From positions 265,763 to 329,762 of the forward strand of contig NZ_CABHOU010000059.1 in NCBI RefSeq assembly GCF_902168175.1: a DNA stretch of 64,000 nucleotides. Reading direction: 5' to 3'. The notes below the pieces were generated by a model. The model did not search any database, was not told the DNA's origin, and worked only from the letters and a program-made list of their open reading frames with translations. This stretch comes from an uncultured Chitinophaga sp. (GTDB taxonomy: Bacteria; Bacteroidota; Bacteroidia; Chitinophagales; Chitinophagaceae). Shown in pieces: positions 16,901 through 25,946 of this stretch; the stretch's first letter is position 1, and each line of letters begins with the position of its first letter. The position numbers and the translations under genes were made by a program.

Positions 16901-18153
16901 CCCTCGCCCGTAAAGTGTACATCCGTTTTACCCGCCACCACGTAATCGGTGTTGAATGCCGGTATCAGGTACTGCGCACTACCCGTAAGATTAACCGTTT
17001 GACGCGTACCGGTCACCAGGGTGGTAGGTGCAAAGGCTCCGTCTTCATAAGTGGCGGAACTGATTTCCATGTTCACCGCCCCCGAAGGATAGTTTTTACC
17101 AAAGATGAAACGGGAGTTAGCGGTAAACTGCTTCACCGTTAATTCGGCAATGGAAAACAAAGCCCAGTTGCCGGTAAAGGTGAGATAATATTGCCCGGCC
17201 TCCTGTGAGGTAAACTGGAAGCTCTCTCTTTTAAGCGCGCGTGTACCATCTGTTACAAAGGTTTTGGTAGCATACCTTGCAGAACCCGCGGTAGTTTTGC
17301 CTATGCCCACAGTGATGGTTTTAGAACCGGTAGCATTGGAGATATAAGCATGCAGCATAGAGAAGTTGTAAGTGGTATTGGCAGCCAGGGTTACCGGGTA
17401 ACTATACACCGCATTCTGATAGGCGCCGCCATCCCAGCGGATGTACAACAACCTGCCTGTGTAAGTGCTGCCATTGAGGGTATGCACGTTACCGCCCGAC
17501 GAAGCATTTACATCCATGTACCTCGACCCGCTGCCACCGTTGGCGGTGTTAAATAATGTAGTGGTAGTAGCATCCGTGTACGCCCATCCATAACTGCTGG
17601 GGGCACCGGAAGTGCTGGCAGCCGTACCGTCCCAGTCGGGAATCAGGTCGCTGCCGATAGTGGCATTTAGTACAGAATCGGTTTCCACCCCGGCAATAAT
17701 GTCTTTAATAGCCGCCAGTGGTTTGCTTAACAAATAAGCACCGTTCTGGTAGATGTGTGCAGAATCTCTTTTCACGGCGATACGGATGGTGTGAAATTCA
17801 CCGGCATTGGAAGTCGAGAGGTTTTGTGCGCTGGCCAACGGCGCTGTCCATTTCAGGTTGGCCGCATCCAGCGATAACCGGAAACCTTTCAGTTGTGCGT
17901 TACGGGCGTCAATATCCAGCCCGCGGCCAGCGGCCGAAGTCACTTTTGCTACCACCTGCAGGGTAAACTCCGACGGCAGGCTGCGAAATCGCAGGGAGGT
18001 GTCGGTAGCGGAGGAACTTGAATAGGTTTTAGCCGAAAACAGGGTGTTGGCTAACGTCGACTTTGTGGGTAAAACAGGCGCCTGCGCGCTCGTGTTGTAC
18101 TGCCCCAGGCACATTGCGGCCATGAGCAGTAAGATGGGTTGAATTCTCTTCAT
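13930..18153 (-). CDS. secreted multidomain GH128-type beta-1,3-glucanase with T9SS signal
   Basis: A 1407-residue secreted protein. In order: signal peptide (1-24), a jelly-roll-like region (about 30-185), a carbohydrate-binding-like beta domain (about 190-345), a linker with a possible second beta domain, and a TIM barrel (about 575-800). The barrel has LLGFNEPDRPD near 632-642 and PIWITEWNNG near 723-733, whose glutamates fit the acid/base and nucleophile of GH128 (Asl1-type) glycosidases. Two fibronectin-III-like domains (about 915-1095), a LamG-like lectin domain (about 1105-1310) and a type A T9SS sorting domain (VYPNPVSSRLNIELP at about 1330 to the end) follow. It should be secreted across the outer membrane and cut beta-1,3-glucan such as laminarin or fungal glucan. 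It is divergent from the GH16 gene. The GH128 call rests on the two motifs. Confidence 0.8.
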   Translation of the reverse strand: MKRIQPILLLMAAMCLGQYNTSAQAPVLPTKSTLANTLFSAKTYSSSSATDTSLRFRSLPSEFTLQVVAKVTSAAGRGLDIDARNAQLKGFRLSLDAANLKWTAPLASAQNLSTSNAGEFHTIRIAVKRDSAHIYQNGAYLLSKPLAAIKDIIAGVETDSVLNATIGSDLIPDWDGTAASTSGAPSSYGWAYTDATTTTLFNTANGGSGSRYMDVNASSGGNVHTLNGSTYTGRLLYIRWDGGAYQNAVYSYPVTLAANTTYNFSMLHAYISNATGSKTITVGIGKTTAGSARYATKTFVTDGTRALKRESFQFTSQEAGQYYLTFTGNWALFSIAELTVKQFTANSRFIFGKNYPSGAVNMEISSATYEDGAFAPTTLVTGTRQTVNLTGSAQYLIPAFNTDYVVAGKTDVHFTGEGSPFVNSTITLNSNDSWLFFDNVKPSLITANWLSSVKINGAAAVVNSNVRLSPYKNGTVVIPNGNQTSLAALQVYSQQNLSGTSATYPIEVYNSLGALDNKIRSFKLKRGYMATFGNNPDGTGYSRVFIASDSDLVVNTMPQGLDTTVSFVRVLKWNWVSKKGKAGGGTPVNLTNSTWYYDWNIGGSTAADYEYAAIRQTQYWPGWGDINSKSNISHLLGFNEPDRPDQANMSVETAIAQWPELMKSGLRVGSPAPSNPPAWLDKFMAKADSLNYRVDYVAIHCYWGGITPQTWYNRLKAIYDQFKRPIWITEWNNGANWTTETWPTEQNAQFQKQLEDLKGILNVLDTASFVERYAIYDWVENKRALVLADTLTPAGKYYAASKSDFAFNRSKEYIHAWKLTAPTIFSSIKSTDYFKTTISWTDINGELGSKYILERKIDGRDADFVLLQQYTGYAAAAVMTFEDSVFAKATYRLKAFGTNGVTFVYSGTHEILRDVAPVAPTVTGDVVSATKLRINWTAVTSARSYNLKRSLSASGPFTTIAARTNALTFLDEGLQPATNYYYVVTTLNSAGESANSTVLLKATPALVVPAGATNPRIASGDAKITLSWDFMYDAKYKILRSSSAGGTYDTLVNNLDAVRYEDRTRANGSTWYYKIIAYNNAGSSPASAAFTGAPVAGRYLRMNFNEGAGTLAKDNWGGYNGTLANAAVWTTGKDVGSGAVNLVKASGSYIQLESGAMSELEDFTIATWFKMPANQGYNTRLFDFGNSTSVFMMLTPRVSTANGPSLRYKITCPAGTNDRYMAYDLPLDQWVHLAISQQGSIFKMYVNGTLQYTDSSATVTPSDMGITVNNYLGRSQYSTDPYSDHTYDDLVIYNYALSAAQVDDLYDGNMLNLLAAAPYIAPVEASPKAKVYPNPVSSRLNIELPVDAAADLLVQLYNLAGQQVLEEKKTANGSRLQYVDVSNLPAGVYQLRVINAGKVYNARVLKQ

Positions 18154-18301
18154 AACGGATTCTTTATATTAATAAAAATGAGAGGGGAAAAATGATTTAG
18201 TGTCTATCGCCTGTATCAAGATGGTTTTTCTTTAACGTACTATAAATTTATCGAGAGAAATGGTACCGTAAGGAGGGGGAAATCGGATAAAAAGGGGGCA
18301 T

Positions 18302-18321
18302 TTTCGTATAATCGTACGAAA
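18302..18321. promoter_or_regulatory. inverted repeat in the GH128/GH16 divergent region
   Basis: A perfect 7-bp inverted repeat TTTCGTA-TAATCG-TACGAAA lies 148 bp before the GH128-type start and 66 bp before the GH16 start. Its symmetry and position suggest an operator shared by the two divergent glucanase genes; the regulator is unknown. Confidence 0.4.
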
Positions 18322-18387
18322 TGATGACCGGTAAGAATAAAAAAGAGGGAATACGTATTTTACCTGTCTACTAATATCTGTGTTTCC

Positions 18388-19224
18388 ATGTTACGTTCCT
18401 GCATCGCCATTTGCGCCCTTTCGCTTTTATTAATAATACCTGCCGCTGCCCAGCAAAAGCCGGGATGGAAACTGGTGTGGCAGGACGAGTTCAATTATAC
18501 CGGTTTGCCAGACAGTAGCAAATGGCGGTATGAAATCGGGCATGTTCGTAACATGGAGCAGCAATACTATACGGTAAAGCGGAAAGAGAACATTTGGGTG
18601 GGAAAGGGAGTATTGACGATTACCGGCCGTAAGGAACCTTACCGTAACAACCGCTATCGCCCGGGATCCACCGAATGGAAACTGAAAGACTCCCTGGCGC
18701 AATACACTTCTGCCAGTATCAATACCGAAGGTAAAGCCTCCTGGAAGTACGGCCGTGTGGAGATGAAAGCCAAACTGCCCAAAGGCGGCGGCATGTGGCC
18801 TGCGTTCTGGATGCTGGGCATTAACCGGGAACAGGTAAACTGGCCTCTATGCGGCGAAATAGATATTATGGAGTTTGTGGGCAACATGCCTAAAGATGTA
18901 TATGGCACTATGCATTGGGCCGATACGGGCACACATAAACATGCTTCCTCCGGCACTAAAACCTTTGACACTACCATCAGCGATAAATTCCACATCTACG
19001 CAGTGGAATGGAACGAAAAATCGATCGATGTGTACTTCGATGATCTTAAGTATTTCAGTTTTGCTACGGAGGTGGCGGGTAAGGGCGATGACAATGCCTT
19101 CCGGAAAGAATTCTACCTGTTGCTCAACCTGGCTATGGGTGCGAAATGGCCCGGCCCTATCGACGATACCGTTTTACCACAGACTTTTAAGGTGGATTAT
19201 GTGAGGGTTTACCAGCGGCCTTAA
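18388..19224 (+). CDS. GH16 endo-beta-1,3-glucanase (laminarinase-type)
   Basis: A 278-residue exported hydrolase with signal peptide MLRSCIAICALSLLLIIPAAAQ. The beta-jelly-roll opens with WKLVWQDEFNYTGLPDSSKWRYEIG, typical of GH16 laminarinases. The active-site motif is GEIDIMEFVG, giving nucleophile Glu157, Asp159 and acid/base Glu162. GGMWPAFWMLG precedes it, and FHIYAVEWNEKSIDVYFDD and FYLLLNLAMGAKWPG complete the fold. It should cleave internal beta-1,3 (or mixed beta-1,3-1,4) glucan bonds. It has a single catalytic domain with no binding module, consistent with action in the periplasm or as a small secreted enzyme beside the very large T9SS glucanase. Followed 86 bp later by the DUF5695-like gene. 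Confidence 0.92.
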   Translation: MLRSCIAICALSLLLIIPAAAQQKPGWKLVWQDEFNYTGLPDSSKWRYEIGHVRNMEQQYYTVKRKENIWVGKGVLTITGRKEPYRNNRYRPGSTEWKLKDSLAQYTSASINTEGKASWKYGRVEMKAKLPKGGGMWPAFWMLGINREQVNWPLCGEIDIMEFVGNMPKDVYGTMHWADTGTHKHASSGTKTFDTTISDKFHIYAVEWNEKSIDVYFDDLKYFSFATEVAGKGDDNAFRKEFYLLLNLAMGAKWPGPIDDTVLPQTFKVDYVRVYQRP

Positions 19225-19310
19225 AGCTGGCCGCCATTCCTGTCAAAATCCGCCAACTCTCCGCTAATATAAAGGACACACTGCTGCTGAATTACAGTTA
19301 GCTTCGGAGT

Positions 19311-21965
19311 ATGAGGTTTTGGCTTTTCATCTGCGCAGCACTGGGATGTTTCTCCCTGGCCGCCACCGCACAACACACGGACACGCTTAGCAACGGAGAC
19401 TTTTTAATTATCAGGGACCAGAAGGGGCTTTCCGCTATCCGCAACCGGCATGATATCTATCCTACCAATTATGTGCGGGCAAACCGGCACTTTGGGGAAA
19501 TAACCATGCGATACACGCAAAACGGGCGGCGCGACTCTTCCCTGACCAACCTTCTTACCCAAAGTTTCGACCTTAGGAACAATACGCTTTACTGGAATAT
19601 CCGGATAAAAAACAACGGCAAAGGTCTGCTCATTATCGACGACCTTTTCCTAGACCTGCCCTATAACAGCCAGGGCGGTGAAAATCCAAAGGAGATATTT
19701 GAGCAGCAGGTGATCAAACACCATTTTATATCGGGCAACAACTCGTTCATCTTCTGGCAACGCCCTACCGGCGTTGGTCCCTATCTTTTAATGACACCAC
19801 AAAAAGGCACCGGACTCGAATACTTCACCGCCAACCGTGGCTTCCAGGCCTTCATCCATTCTGCCTACACGTCGGGTAAAATACAGGGAAGCTGGCGCCA
19901 GCCTAATACCAAACTTACGCTGCAACCGGGTCAGGAACAAACATATAGTTTTGTTCTGCAGTGGGTGAAAGATTACAACAACATCCGGGAAAAACTGGCC
20001 GGTAATGGATTGATAGATGTACACGTAATGCCAGGCATGACCATCCCTACCGATATGCATGTAAAACTGGCACTGCATACCAAAGTACCGCTGAATAAAC
20101 TCAGTGCCGAATTCCCGGCCCAAACAAAAATCACTTATCTCGGCGAAAAGCAGAAAGGGTATCATCATTATGATATCAGCTTCCGCAAACTGGGCGAGAA
20201 TAAACTGACGTTAAAGTATAACGGTAACGAGAATACATACCTGGAATTCTTTGTTACAGAACCACTGGAAACCCTTTACAAAAAAAGGGCATCGTTCCTT
20301 GTTTCGCATCAGCAACATAAAGACAGTACTAAATGGTACAATGGACTCATATCGGTATGGGACATGAAAAACCAGGTACTGCGTGGCCCCGATAATACCG
20401 ACGGTTTTGATGGCTGGTGGGGTTATGTGCTCGCCTGCGACGATCCGGCGCTGGGCAAAGCACCGTACCTGGCCGCCAAGAACCTTTATTACCCCGAGCA
20501 GAAAGAAATAGACGCCATAGAATATTACATCGAACATTTTGTATGGGGCGGACTGCAGCGCACGGATAAGGAAACGCCAAACCCGTACGGAATTTACGGC
20601 ACTCCTAACTGGTGGGTGAACCGCGACAGCACACGCCGTTCGCTGATGGTAAACGACAAGAACCAGGACAAAATGCACATCTGGCGATCGTACGATTATC
20701 CGCACCTGATGATGATGTACTACCACATGTACCAGATCGCTGCCATGTACCCCGACAAAGTTCATTATCTCGATAAAAAGGGCTACCTGGAAAGGGCGAG
20801 GGAAACAGCGAAAGCTTACTTCATCTATCCCTATCAAATATTACCCTGGTACGAAACTTACAAATGGGGCTGTTATAACGAACTGCTAATAGTGCCGCTC
20901 ATAGCCGATCTTGAAAAGGAAGGATATAAAGAAGATGCAGACTGGCTGAGAAAAGAGTGGGAAAAGAAAGTAAAATACTTCGTATACGACGACCCCTACC
21001 CTTTCCGCTCCGAATATGCAGTAGATGCTACCGCTTTTGAGTCGAGCCAGGCATTGGCCGCGTACGGAACTGATCATGAAATGAAACCAGACAGCAATCT
21101 TTGGTTTGATAAGAACCTGCAGAAATGGTATTCGCACCCTGTTGTTACCCGCGACAGTGCGCGACGTTTTATGGACAGGCAAATACAGGCCAACATTGCA
21201 TTACGTGGCTGGCTGGAACCATCGTTCTATTACCTGGGCAGCGACTTCCGTGGTAAAAGTGATGGCTTTACATTAAGTTATATGTCACAGATGGGTGGCT
21301 GGGCCATACTGGATTACGCGCTCCATTATGCTACCGAACCTGCAGATTACCTGCGGCTTGGTTATGCCTCTTACCTCAGTTCCTTCGCGCTGATGAATAC
21401 GGGCACAGCCGAAAGCAACTACGGCGCATGGTACCCCGGCAAAGAGAACGACGGTGCCAGCGGTTGGGCCTTCGAGCCACAACAGCGCGCACGCACCTGG
21501 ATACGTAAGGAGCAGGGACGTGGTCCGTGGTTTTATGATGGAGAAATAGATTTAGGATACGGAGGGGCCACCCGTGCAGCCGCCACCATCGTAACCAACG
21601 ACCCCGTATTTGGCCTGGTAGCTTATGGCGGAACATTACGTGCCTTTAAAGACAGCCTGCAAATTGTACCGCATGATGGCTTGCGGAACAGGTTGTATTG
21701 CCGACATGCAGCCCCGCTGGATATTACGCTCAACCGCGACAGGTTTGAAAAACTTACGATCGGAAAAAACTTTGTGAATGCGACACTTACACATGCCGTT
21801 ATTACAGCCCATACTACTGTTATAACGCTGAGCGGATTACCGGCAGGGAAATATAACGTACAGGTGAACGGTCGTCAGACAGGAACAATTACAAATACAG
21901 GAAAAATGGAAGCAGCAATAGAAGTGTTGGGGGCAGGGAGTTCCATCAGCATAAAAAAGATTTAA
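19311..21965 (+). CDS. large exported DUF5695-like protein, probable glycan-active enzyme
   Basis: 884 residues with signal peptide MRFWLFICAALGCFSLAATAQ. The opening GDFLIIRDQKGLSAIRNRHDIYPTNYV and the tryptophan-rich central half (GYVLACDDPALGKAPYLAAKN, YIEHFVWGGLQR, TYKWGCYNELLIVPLIADL, GRGPWFYDGEIDLGYGGATRAAA) suggest a beta-sandwich followed by an alpha/alpha toroid-like domain, as in many polysaccharide-active enzymes. I believe it belongs to the DUF5695 group of Bacteroidota, whose activity I cannot state. Its position 86 bp after the GH16 laminarinase suggests a role in beta-glucan breakdown or in processing a decorated glucan. No catalytic residues are assigned. Confidence 0.62.
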   Translation: MRFWLFICAALGCFSLAATAQHTDTLSNGDFLIIRDQKGLSAIRNRHDIYPTNYVRANRHFGEITMRYTQNGRRDSSLTNLLTQSFDLRNNTLYWNIRIKNNGKGLLIIDDLFLDLPYNSQGGENPKEIFEQQVIKHHFISGNNSFIFWQRPTGVGPYLLMTPQKGTGLEYFTANRGFQAFIHSAYTSGKIQGSWRQPNTKLTLQPGQEQTYSFVLQWVKDYNNIREKLAGNGLIDVHVMPGMTIPTDMHVKLALHTKVPLNKLSAEFPAQTKITYLGEKQKGYHHYDISFRKLGENKLTLKYNGNENTYLEFFVTEPLETLYKKRASFLVSHQQHKDSTKWYNGLISVWDMKNQVLRGPDNTDGFDGWWGYVLACDDPALGKAPYLAAKNLYYPEQKEIDAIEYYIEHFVWGGLQRTDKETPNPYGIYGTPNWWVNRDSTRRSLMVNDKNQDKMHIWRSYDYPHLMMMYYHMYQIAAMYPDKVHYLDKKGYLERARETAKAYFIYPYQILPWYETYKWGCYNELLIVPLIADLEKEGYKEDADWLRKEWEKKVKYFVYDDPYPFRSEYAVDATAFESSQALAAYGTDHEMKPDSNLWFDKNLQKWYSHPVVTRDSARRFMDRQIQANIALRGWLEPSFYYLGSDFRGKSDGFTLSYMSQMGGWAILDYALHYATEPADYLRLGYASYLSSFALMNTGTAESNYGAWYPGKENDGASGWAFEPQQRARTWIRKEQGRGPWFYDGEIDLGYGGATRAAATIVTNDPVFGLVAYGGTLRAFKDSLQIVPHDGLRNRLYCRHAAPLDITLNRDRFEKLTIGKNFVNATLTHAVITAHTTVITLSGLPAGKYNVQVNGRQTGTITNTGKMEAAIEVLGAGSSISIKKI

Positions 21966-22218
21966 GCGTTACCTGTTAGCCAGGCGACTAACTCATTGGC
22001 AAATGCCCCGTACCCCAACCAAGCAGGGCCTGCTATTGCTGGCAAACCTTTTCACGAACGCCTTTTTACACATCCCGGGCATCCTAACCGTCATTTCGGT
22101 GCTTAAGCAATCCGCCGACTACATCCTTCCTTTAATTTGCATCCCGGAATATCCCAAAAACTAAATTGCCGGAGCCAAGCTTACGGCGACACGATCAAAC
22201 TCCAAAAGTACACCTATT

Positions 22219-23463
22219 ATGAAACGTTTAGCAGTTTACCTCCTGACAGGCTTGTTAGCCATAACCGCCTGCGACAAGAACAAAGAAGAAAACGAACTTC
22301 CCGTAACACCTGGTACTGGCAAAGTAACGCCGGTGGGCACACCGGAGGAAACGGCAAAGGCGGAAAAAACGATCGGAGCCGCCGGAGGAACACTGAGCAG
22401 CCTCGACGGACAAATGACAGTAACAATTCCGGCTGGCGCTTTTACTGCCGATCAGAATGTTACCATCCAGCGTATTACCAATAACAATCCAATGGGGATT
22501 CACAGTGGTTACCGCATTACACCGCACAACGTAACATTTGCGAAAGAGGTGACCATCACCTTCCCATATACGGATGAAGATGTTACCAATACGGTCCCGG
22601 AAGCTCTGGGCATTGCATTTCAGGATGCAAATGGTGTGTGGCAGCGTATCGTAGATCCAGTACTCGATAAAACGAATAAAACAGTATCTGTAAAAACAGA
22701 TCACTTCAGCGACTGGAGCTTTTTTGAAACTTTCGAAATTACCACAACCGCCAGCACATTATCTGTTAATGAATCCGCGATCCTGGAAGTATGGTCAGAT
22801 GCAGATTTGCTGGCACCAATTCAAGGTAACACCCAACCCATTGGTGAACGAGCTAAAGGCACGGAAGACTACATAAAGGGCTGGAAACTTACGGGGGCAG
22901 GTAAGCTCAAAGTGGCTGCAGGTAACAAAGAGGCTACCTATACCGCTCCTGGTACTGTTCCCGGTTCACCCAACCCGGTTGCCATTACCGTAAATATTAA
23001 CTTAAGAAAAAAAGGTGTTTACCTGCTTATCACTCATATTACAATCGTGGACGGCGAAATCTCTGTTCGCGTAAACGGTGGAGAATGGTTTACACAGCCT
23101 GCATCTCCTTCGGTGAAATTTGCCGATGGGTATTATTCCATAGCAGAAGCAGATGGTGATGCATCAGGGCGATTTGTTTTTGGCAGATGGCCCGGCGGCA
23201 CAGGCACCTTCCCGTTTAAAGAACCAACTGCTCCCACCGGCACACATGTCCACTATCACATCACCGGTGTTGACAACTACACCGCTTCTTACATCAATAA
23301 CGAACGGCTGGTTGCCAGCGGCGGCGGCATTACCATTACCAGCATCGGCGAGCCTAATGGCTTCTTCGAAGGCACATTCCTCCTTGAACCGGCAGGCCAC
23401 GGTCCTCTTTTGCAGAACACAGCTAAAGTGGAAGGAAAATTCAAGATAAGGAGAACCTGGTAA
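22219..23463 (+). CDS. lipoprotein with ZU5-like domain
   Basis: A 414-residue predicted lipoprotein with lipobox LAITAC and Cys18 as lipidation site. After a Lys/Glu-rich linker comes IGAAGGTLSSLDGQMTVTIPAGAF, then VTIQRI and a VTITFPYTDEDV strand, a pattern seen in ZU5-type domains of bacterial surface proteins (about residues 53-170). The rest is beta-rich with TAPGTVPGSPNPVAITVNI and a C-terminal domain of about 150 residues that I do not recognise. Probably displayed on the outer membrane and non-enzymatic. It converges with the GH76 locus across the shared terminator at 23562-23591, and no operon partner is evident. Confidence 0.65.
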   Translation: MKRLAVYLLTGLLAITACDKNKEENELPVTPGTGKVTPVGTPEETAKAEKTIGAAGGTLSSLDGQMTVTIPAGAFTADQNVTIQRITNNNPMGIHSGYRITPHNVTFAKEVTITFPYTDEDVTNTVPEALGIAFQDANGVWQRIVDPVLDKTNKTVSVKTDHFSDWSFFETFEITTTASTLSVNESAILEVWSDADLLAPIQGNTQPIGERAKGTEDYIKGWKLTGAGKLKVAAGNKEATYTAPGTVPGSPNPVAITVNINLRKKGVYLLITHITIVDGEISVRVNGGEWFTQPASPSVKFADGYYSIAEADGDASGRFVFGRWPGGTGTFPFKEPTAPTGTHVHYHITGVDNYTASYINNERLVASGGGITITSIGEPNGFFEGTFLLEPAGHGPLLQNTAKVEGKFKIRRTW

Positions 23464-23561
23464 CGTACACAGTTGCCCAAATTGGCAAACCTGTTAACGA
23501 AACTGCTCAGGCAGACCGAAAGTTCAAAGTACGCAGGTAGCAATACATTTGATAAAAAAGA

Positions 23562-23591
23562 GAGCGGATAAACCTGGTGGCTTATCCGCTC
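23562..23591. terminator. bidirectional terminator between the ZU5 lipoprotein and GH76 genes
   Basis: A perfect 10-bp stem GAGCGGATAA / TTATCCGCTC with a 10-nt loop, an A-run on the left and TTTT on the right, so it can stop transcription from both sides. Confidence 0.85.
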
Positions 23592-23639
23592 TTTTGCTTG
23601 AGGTATGATCAACTTCGGATCACGTCCAATAAATGGATA

Positions 23640-24782
23640 CTAGTCTATTAATTCAAGGTCTTTAAGTTTTGCTACCGCTTCTATCAGCATCGCACCGCTC
23701 AACTGGATAGTGAGATCGGTGTTCGTTACTTTATTGTTCCAGTTAGGACCGTATACAACAGCCGGACGGGTAGTACCTTTCAGCCAGAGTGTTTCCCCAT
23801 TCAGCTTCAGGAAGTTCGCAAACTTGGTTTTATCAGTGCTGCTAAGGCTGCCATCGGTAATCAGCAGCATCATGTAACGTACCAGTATGCCTTTGAACAA
23901 CCCGCCATCTCCGCCACCTTCATCTTTCATGATATTACCGGTGGTAAAATCGCCTGTAAGTGCATTATTGGCAGTACGCAGCGCATCGGCCATATACACG
24001 GCTTCGCCGGTGATCTTATATAATTCTACAGCAGCGCCAATAAATACGCCCTGGTTGTAAGTGAACTTCCAGGCTTTGTTGGTACCGGTATCATCCAGTC
24101 CGTCCCACACCAAACCGGTCATAGGGTCGGTAAGATTGTTCTTTTGCCACAGGTAGCTTTTCTTCGCCCAATCCAGGTCTGCCGGATCGCGGTTTAACTG
24201 GTACATGCGGGATGCGATAATACAGGCAGGCGCATTGGCCGGTGTATTTTTGTTCGCACGATCTTTGGTCCAGTAGAAGCCGCCGCCCCACCTGTCGTCC
24301 CAACCACCTTTGATGTCGTTCCACAAAAGTTCCGCGGTGGTTTTGTAATTCACATCGCTGGTTACTTCAAATGCGCGGATACAGGCCAGTGCCATCCATT
24401 CCATATCATCATAAAAATGATTGATATAGGTGTTACCGTTCTTTACCTTCATACCTGCAAGCAGATCATCCATGCGGGCTTTTACCTGCGGATCGTTTTT
24501 ACGGATATAAGCATCGGTAAGTACATCCAGCGCATGGGCATTGGGCCAGTAATGAAAGGTGGTTTTGCCTGAATTATTCTCGTTAAAATATTTGCCTGAG
24601 GCATTGTAAAAGTTAGCCAGCAGGGAAGTATAAGATGAATCCGCGATCAGTGGCCAGTTATAAACATAAGCTGTTTTACCGGCGCCGGGGCCCGGACCAT
24701 CATCTACCGGCTCCTTTAAACAGGAACTAAAAGATGCAGCCACCAGCAGGCTTACGGATAATTGTTTTAAGTAATTACGCAT
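23640..24782 (-). CDS. GH76 family alpha-1,6-mannanase, lipoprotein
   Basis: A 380-residue lipoprotein (lipobox SFSSC, Cys21) with the (alpha/alpha)6 barrel of GH76. The family mark is the aspartate pair in HFYDDMEWMALACIRAFE (Asp125-Asp126), equivalent to the catalytic pair of endo-alpha-1,6-mannanases. RWGGGFYWTKDRANKNTPANAPACIIASRMY and TYNQGVFIGAAVELYKITG follow as expected. It should cut the alpha-1,6-mannan backbone of yeast or fungal mannan at the cell surface. It is the last gene of the locus sigma-FecR-SusC-SusD-SusE-GH76 and starts 7 bp after the SusE-like gene. Confidence 0.92.
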   Translation of the reverse strand: MRNYLKQLSVSLLVAASFSSCLKEPVDDGPGPGAGKTAYVYNWPLIADSSYTSLLANFYNASGKYFNENNSGKTTFHYWPNAHALDVLTDAYIRKNDPQVKARMDDLLAGMKVKNGNTYINHFYDDMEWMALACIRAFEVTSDVNYKTTAELLWNDIKGGWDDRWGGGFYWTKDRANKNTPANAPACIIASRMYQLNRDPADLDWAKKSYLWQKNNLTDPMTGLVWDGLDDTGTNKAWKFTYNQGVFIGAAVELYKITGEAVYMADALRTANNALTGDFTTGNIMKDEGGGDGGLFKGILVRYMMLLITDGSLSSTDKTKFANFLKLNGETLWLKGTTRPAVVYGPNWNNKVTNTDLTIQLSGAMLIEAVAKLKDLELID

Positions 24783-24789
24783 ACTCGGG

Positions 24790-25926
24790 TTATTTTACGA
24801 TTACTTCGTGTGTATAATTCTTATCGGCCCTGAAGTAAACGTTTACGTCATTGGCTTTTGTGTCTACAGTGGCTTTAAACTTAAAGCTGTTCTGCCAGCG
24901 GTCGCTGGAAACGGATCTCAGCTCCCAGAAAGAAAGTGCAGTAGCATCGGTAGGACGTTGGTTATCCGCATTCGCGCTACCCCACCATTCGTCTGCAGCA
25001 ACACCGGCGGGCGTGGTCGTTTTCATACGGAATTTGTAACGTTCATCCCTACCCCATGATTCGGCCCTGAATGTAATTACCTGGTTCTGAATACTCCAGG
25101 TGCCATTGCTGATGTACGGAATTTCAAACAGGAACTTGTCATCCGGCGCAAACCAAAGGCCAATTGTACCCAGTTCAGTAGCGGTAGCCGTTGCATTGTT
25201 AAAATCCAGCCGAATGCGATAAACTTTAGTACCAGTCTGTGTATTATCACCACCTTCTTTCAGTAAACCTGCGTCCATGGAATACAAGTTAGGCGTACCG
25301 GTATTGCGGTCGGCAAACTGGTATTTACCATCTTTCAAAGAAGTGTACAGTTCGAATACGCCCGCGGTGGTAGACTTAAATTTGAGCGCATTGGCCAGGG
25401 TAGCACCGCCCTCTGTAGCTGCACCTGTGAGGTAAAGATCCACTGGAATTTCAGCAAAACCGTTAGGCCTTTCTACTTCAATTGTCCTGCTTTCTTTGGC
25501 AGCCTGGATGTTGTAACCTTTAGAAGCGTTTACGGTCCATTTGATCTTACCTGTGCCGAGTGCAGCAATACCAGCTTTACCCGCCAGACTGTTCAGGTCT
25601 TTGTGCGACAGGGTAAGCCTGTTCTGAATACCACCGCCATCAGAAGCTATTTTACCGATCGGGGTGGTAAAGTTACCGTCAGCCTTATCAAACACCACTT
25701 CGTACAGCACCAGCGAACCGTCTTCTGCACGGGCCTGGTCCCATTCAAACGAGAGCGCAGCGCTTGTTGCGGGCTGCAGTTTGGTGAATTTATCGTTTAC
25801 AGGCGCCGTCAGCTTGTCAACGGGCTGTATGTTCGTATTGAGTTCGTAATCATCTTTACAGCCGGTAAGCATAGAGGCTACCAGTAAAGGCAGGGACATT
25901 GTTAAAGCAGCTATATATCTTTTCAT
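24790..25926 (-). CDS. SusE-like outer-membrane glycan-binding lipoprotein
   Basis: About 378 residues when started at the ATG at 25926 (MKRYIAALTMSLPLLVASMLTGC, lipobox Cys23). A start ten codons upstream would displace the signal peptide. The N-terminal domain (KLTAPVNDKFTKLQPATSAALSFEWDQARAEDGSLVLYEVVFDKADGNF) is the SusE-type fold, followed by two beta-sandwich modules (PVDLYLTGAATEGG..., about 190-290, and 290-378) of the kind that bind glycan in SusE/SusF. It would hold mannan fragments at the surface next to SusC/SusD and the GH76 mannanase. The gap to susD is 20 bp and to the GH76 gene 7 bp. Confidence 0.82.
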   Translation of the reverse strand: MKRYIAALTMSLPLLVASMLTGCKDDYELNTNIQPVDKLTAPVNDKFTKLQPATSAALSFEWDQARAEDGSLVLYEVVFDKADGNFTTPIGKIASDGGGIQNRLTLSHKDLNSLAGKAGIAALGTGKIKWTVNASKGYNIQAAKESRTIEVERPNGFAEIPVDLYLTGAATEGGATLANALKFKSTTAGVFELYTSLKDGKYQFADRNTGTPNLYSMDAGLLKEGGDNTQTGTKVYRIRLDFNNATATATELGTIGLWFAPDDKFLFEIPYISNGTWSIQNQVITFRAESWGRDERYKFRMKTTTPAGVAADEWWGSANADNQRPTDATALSFWELRSVSSDRWQNSFKFKATVDTKANDVNVYFRADKNYTHEVIVK

Positions 25927-25946
25927 AACAGAATTTTTAAGAGTGT

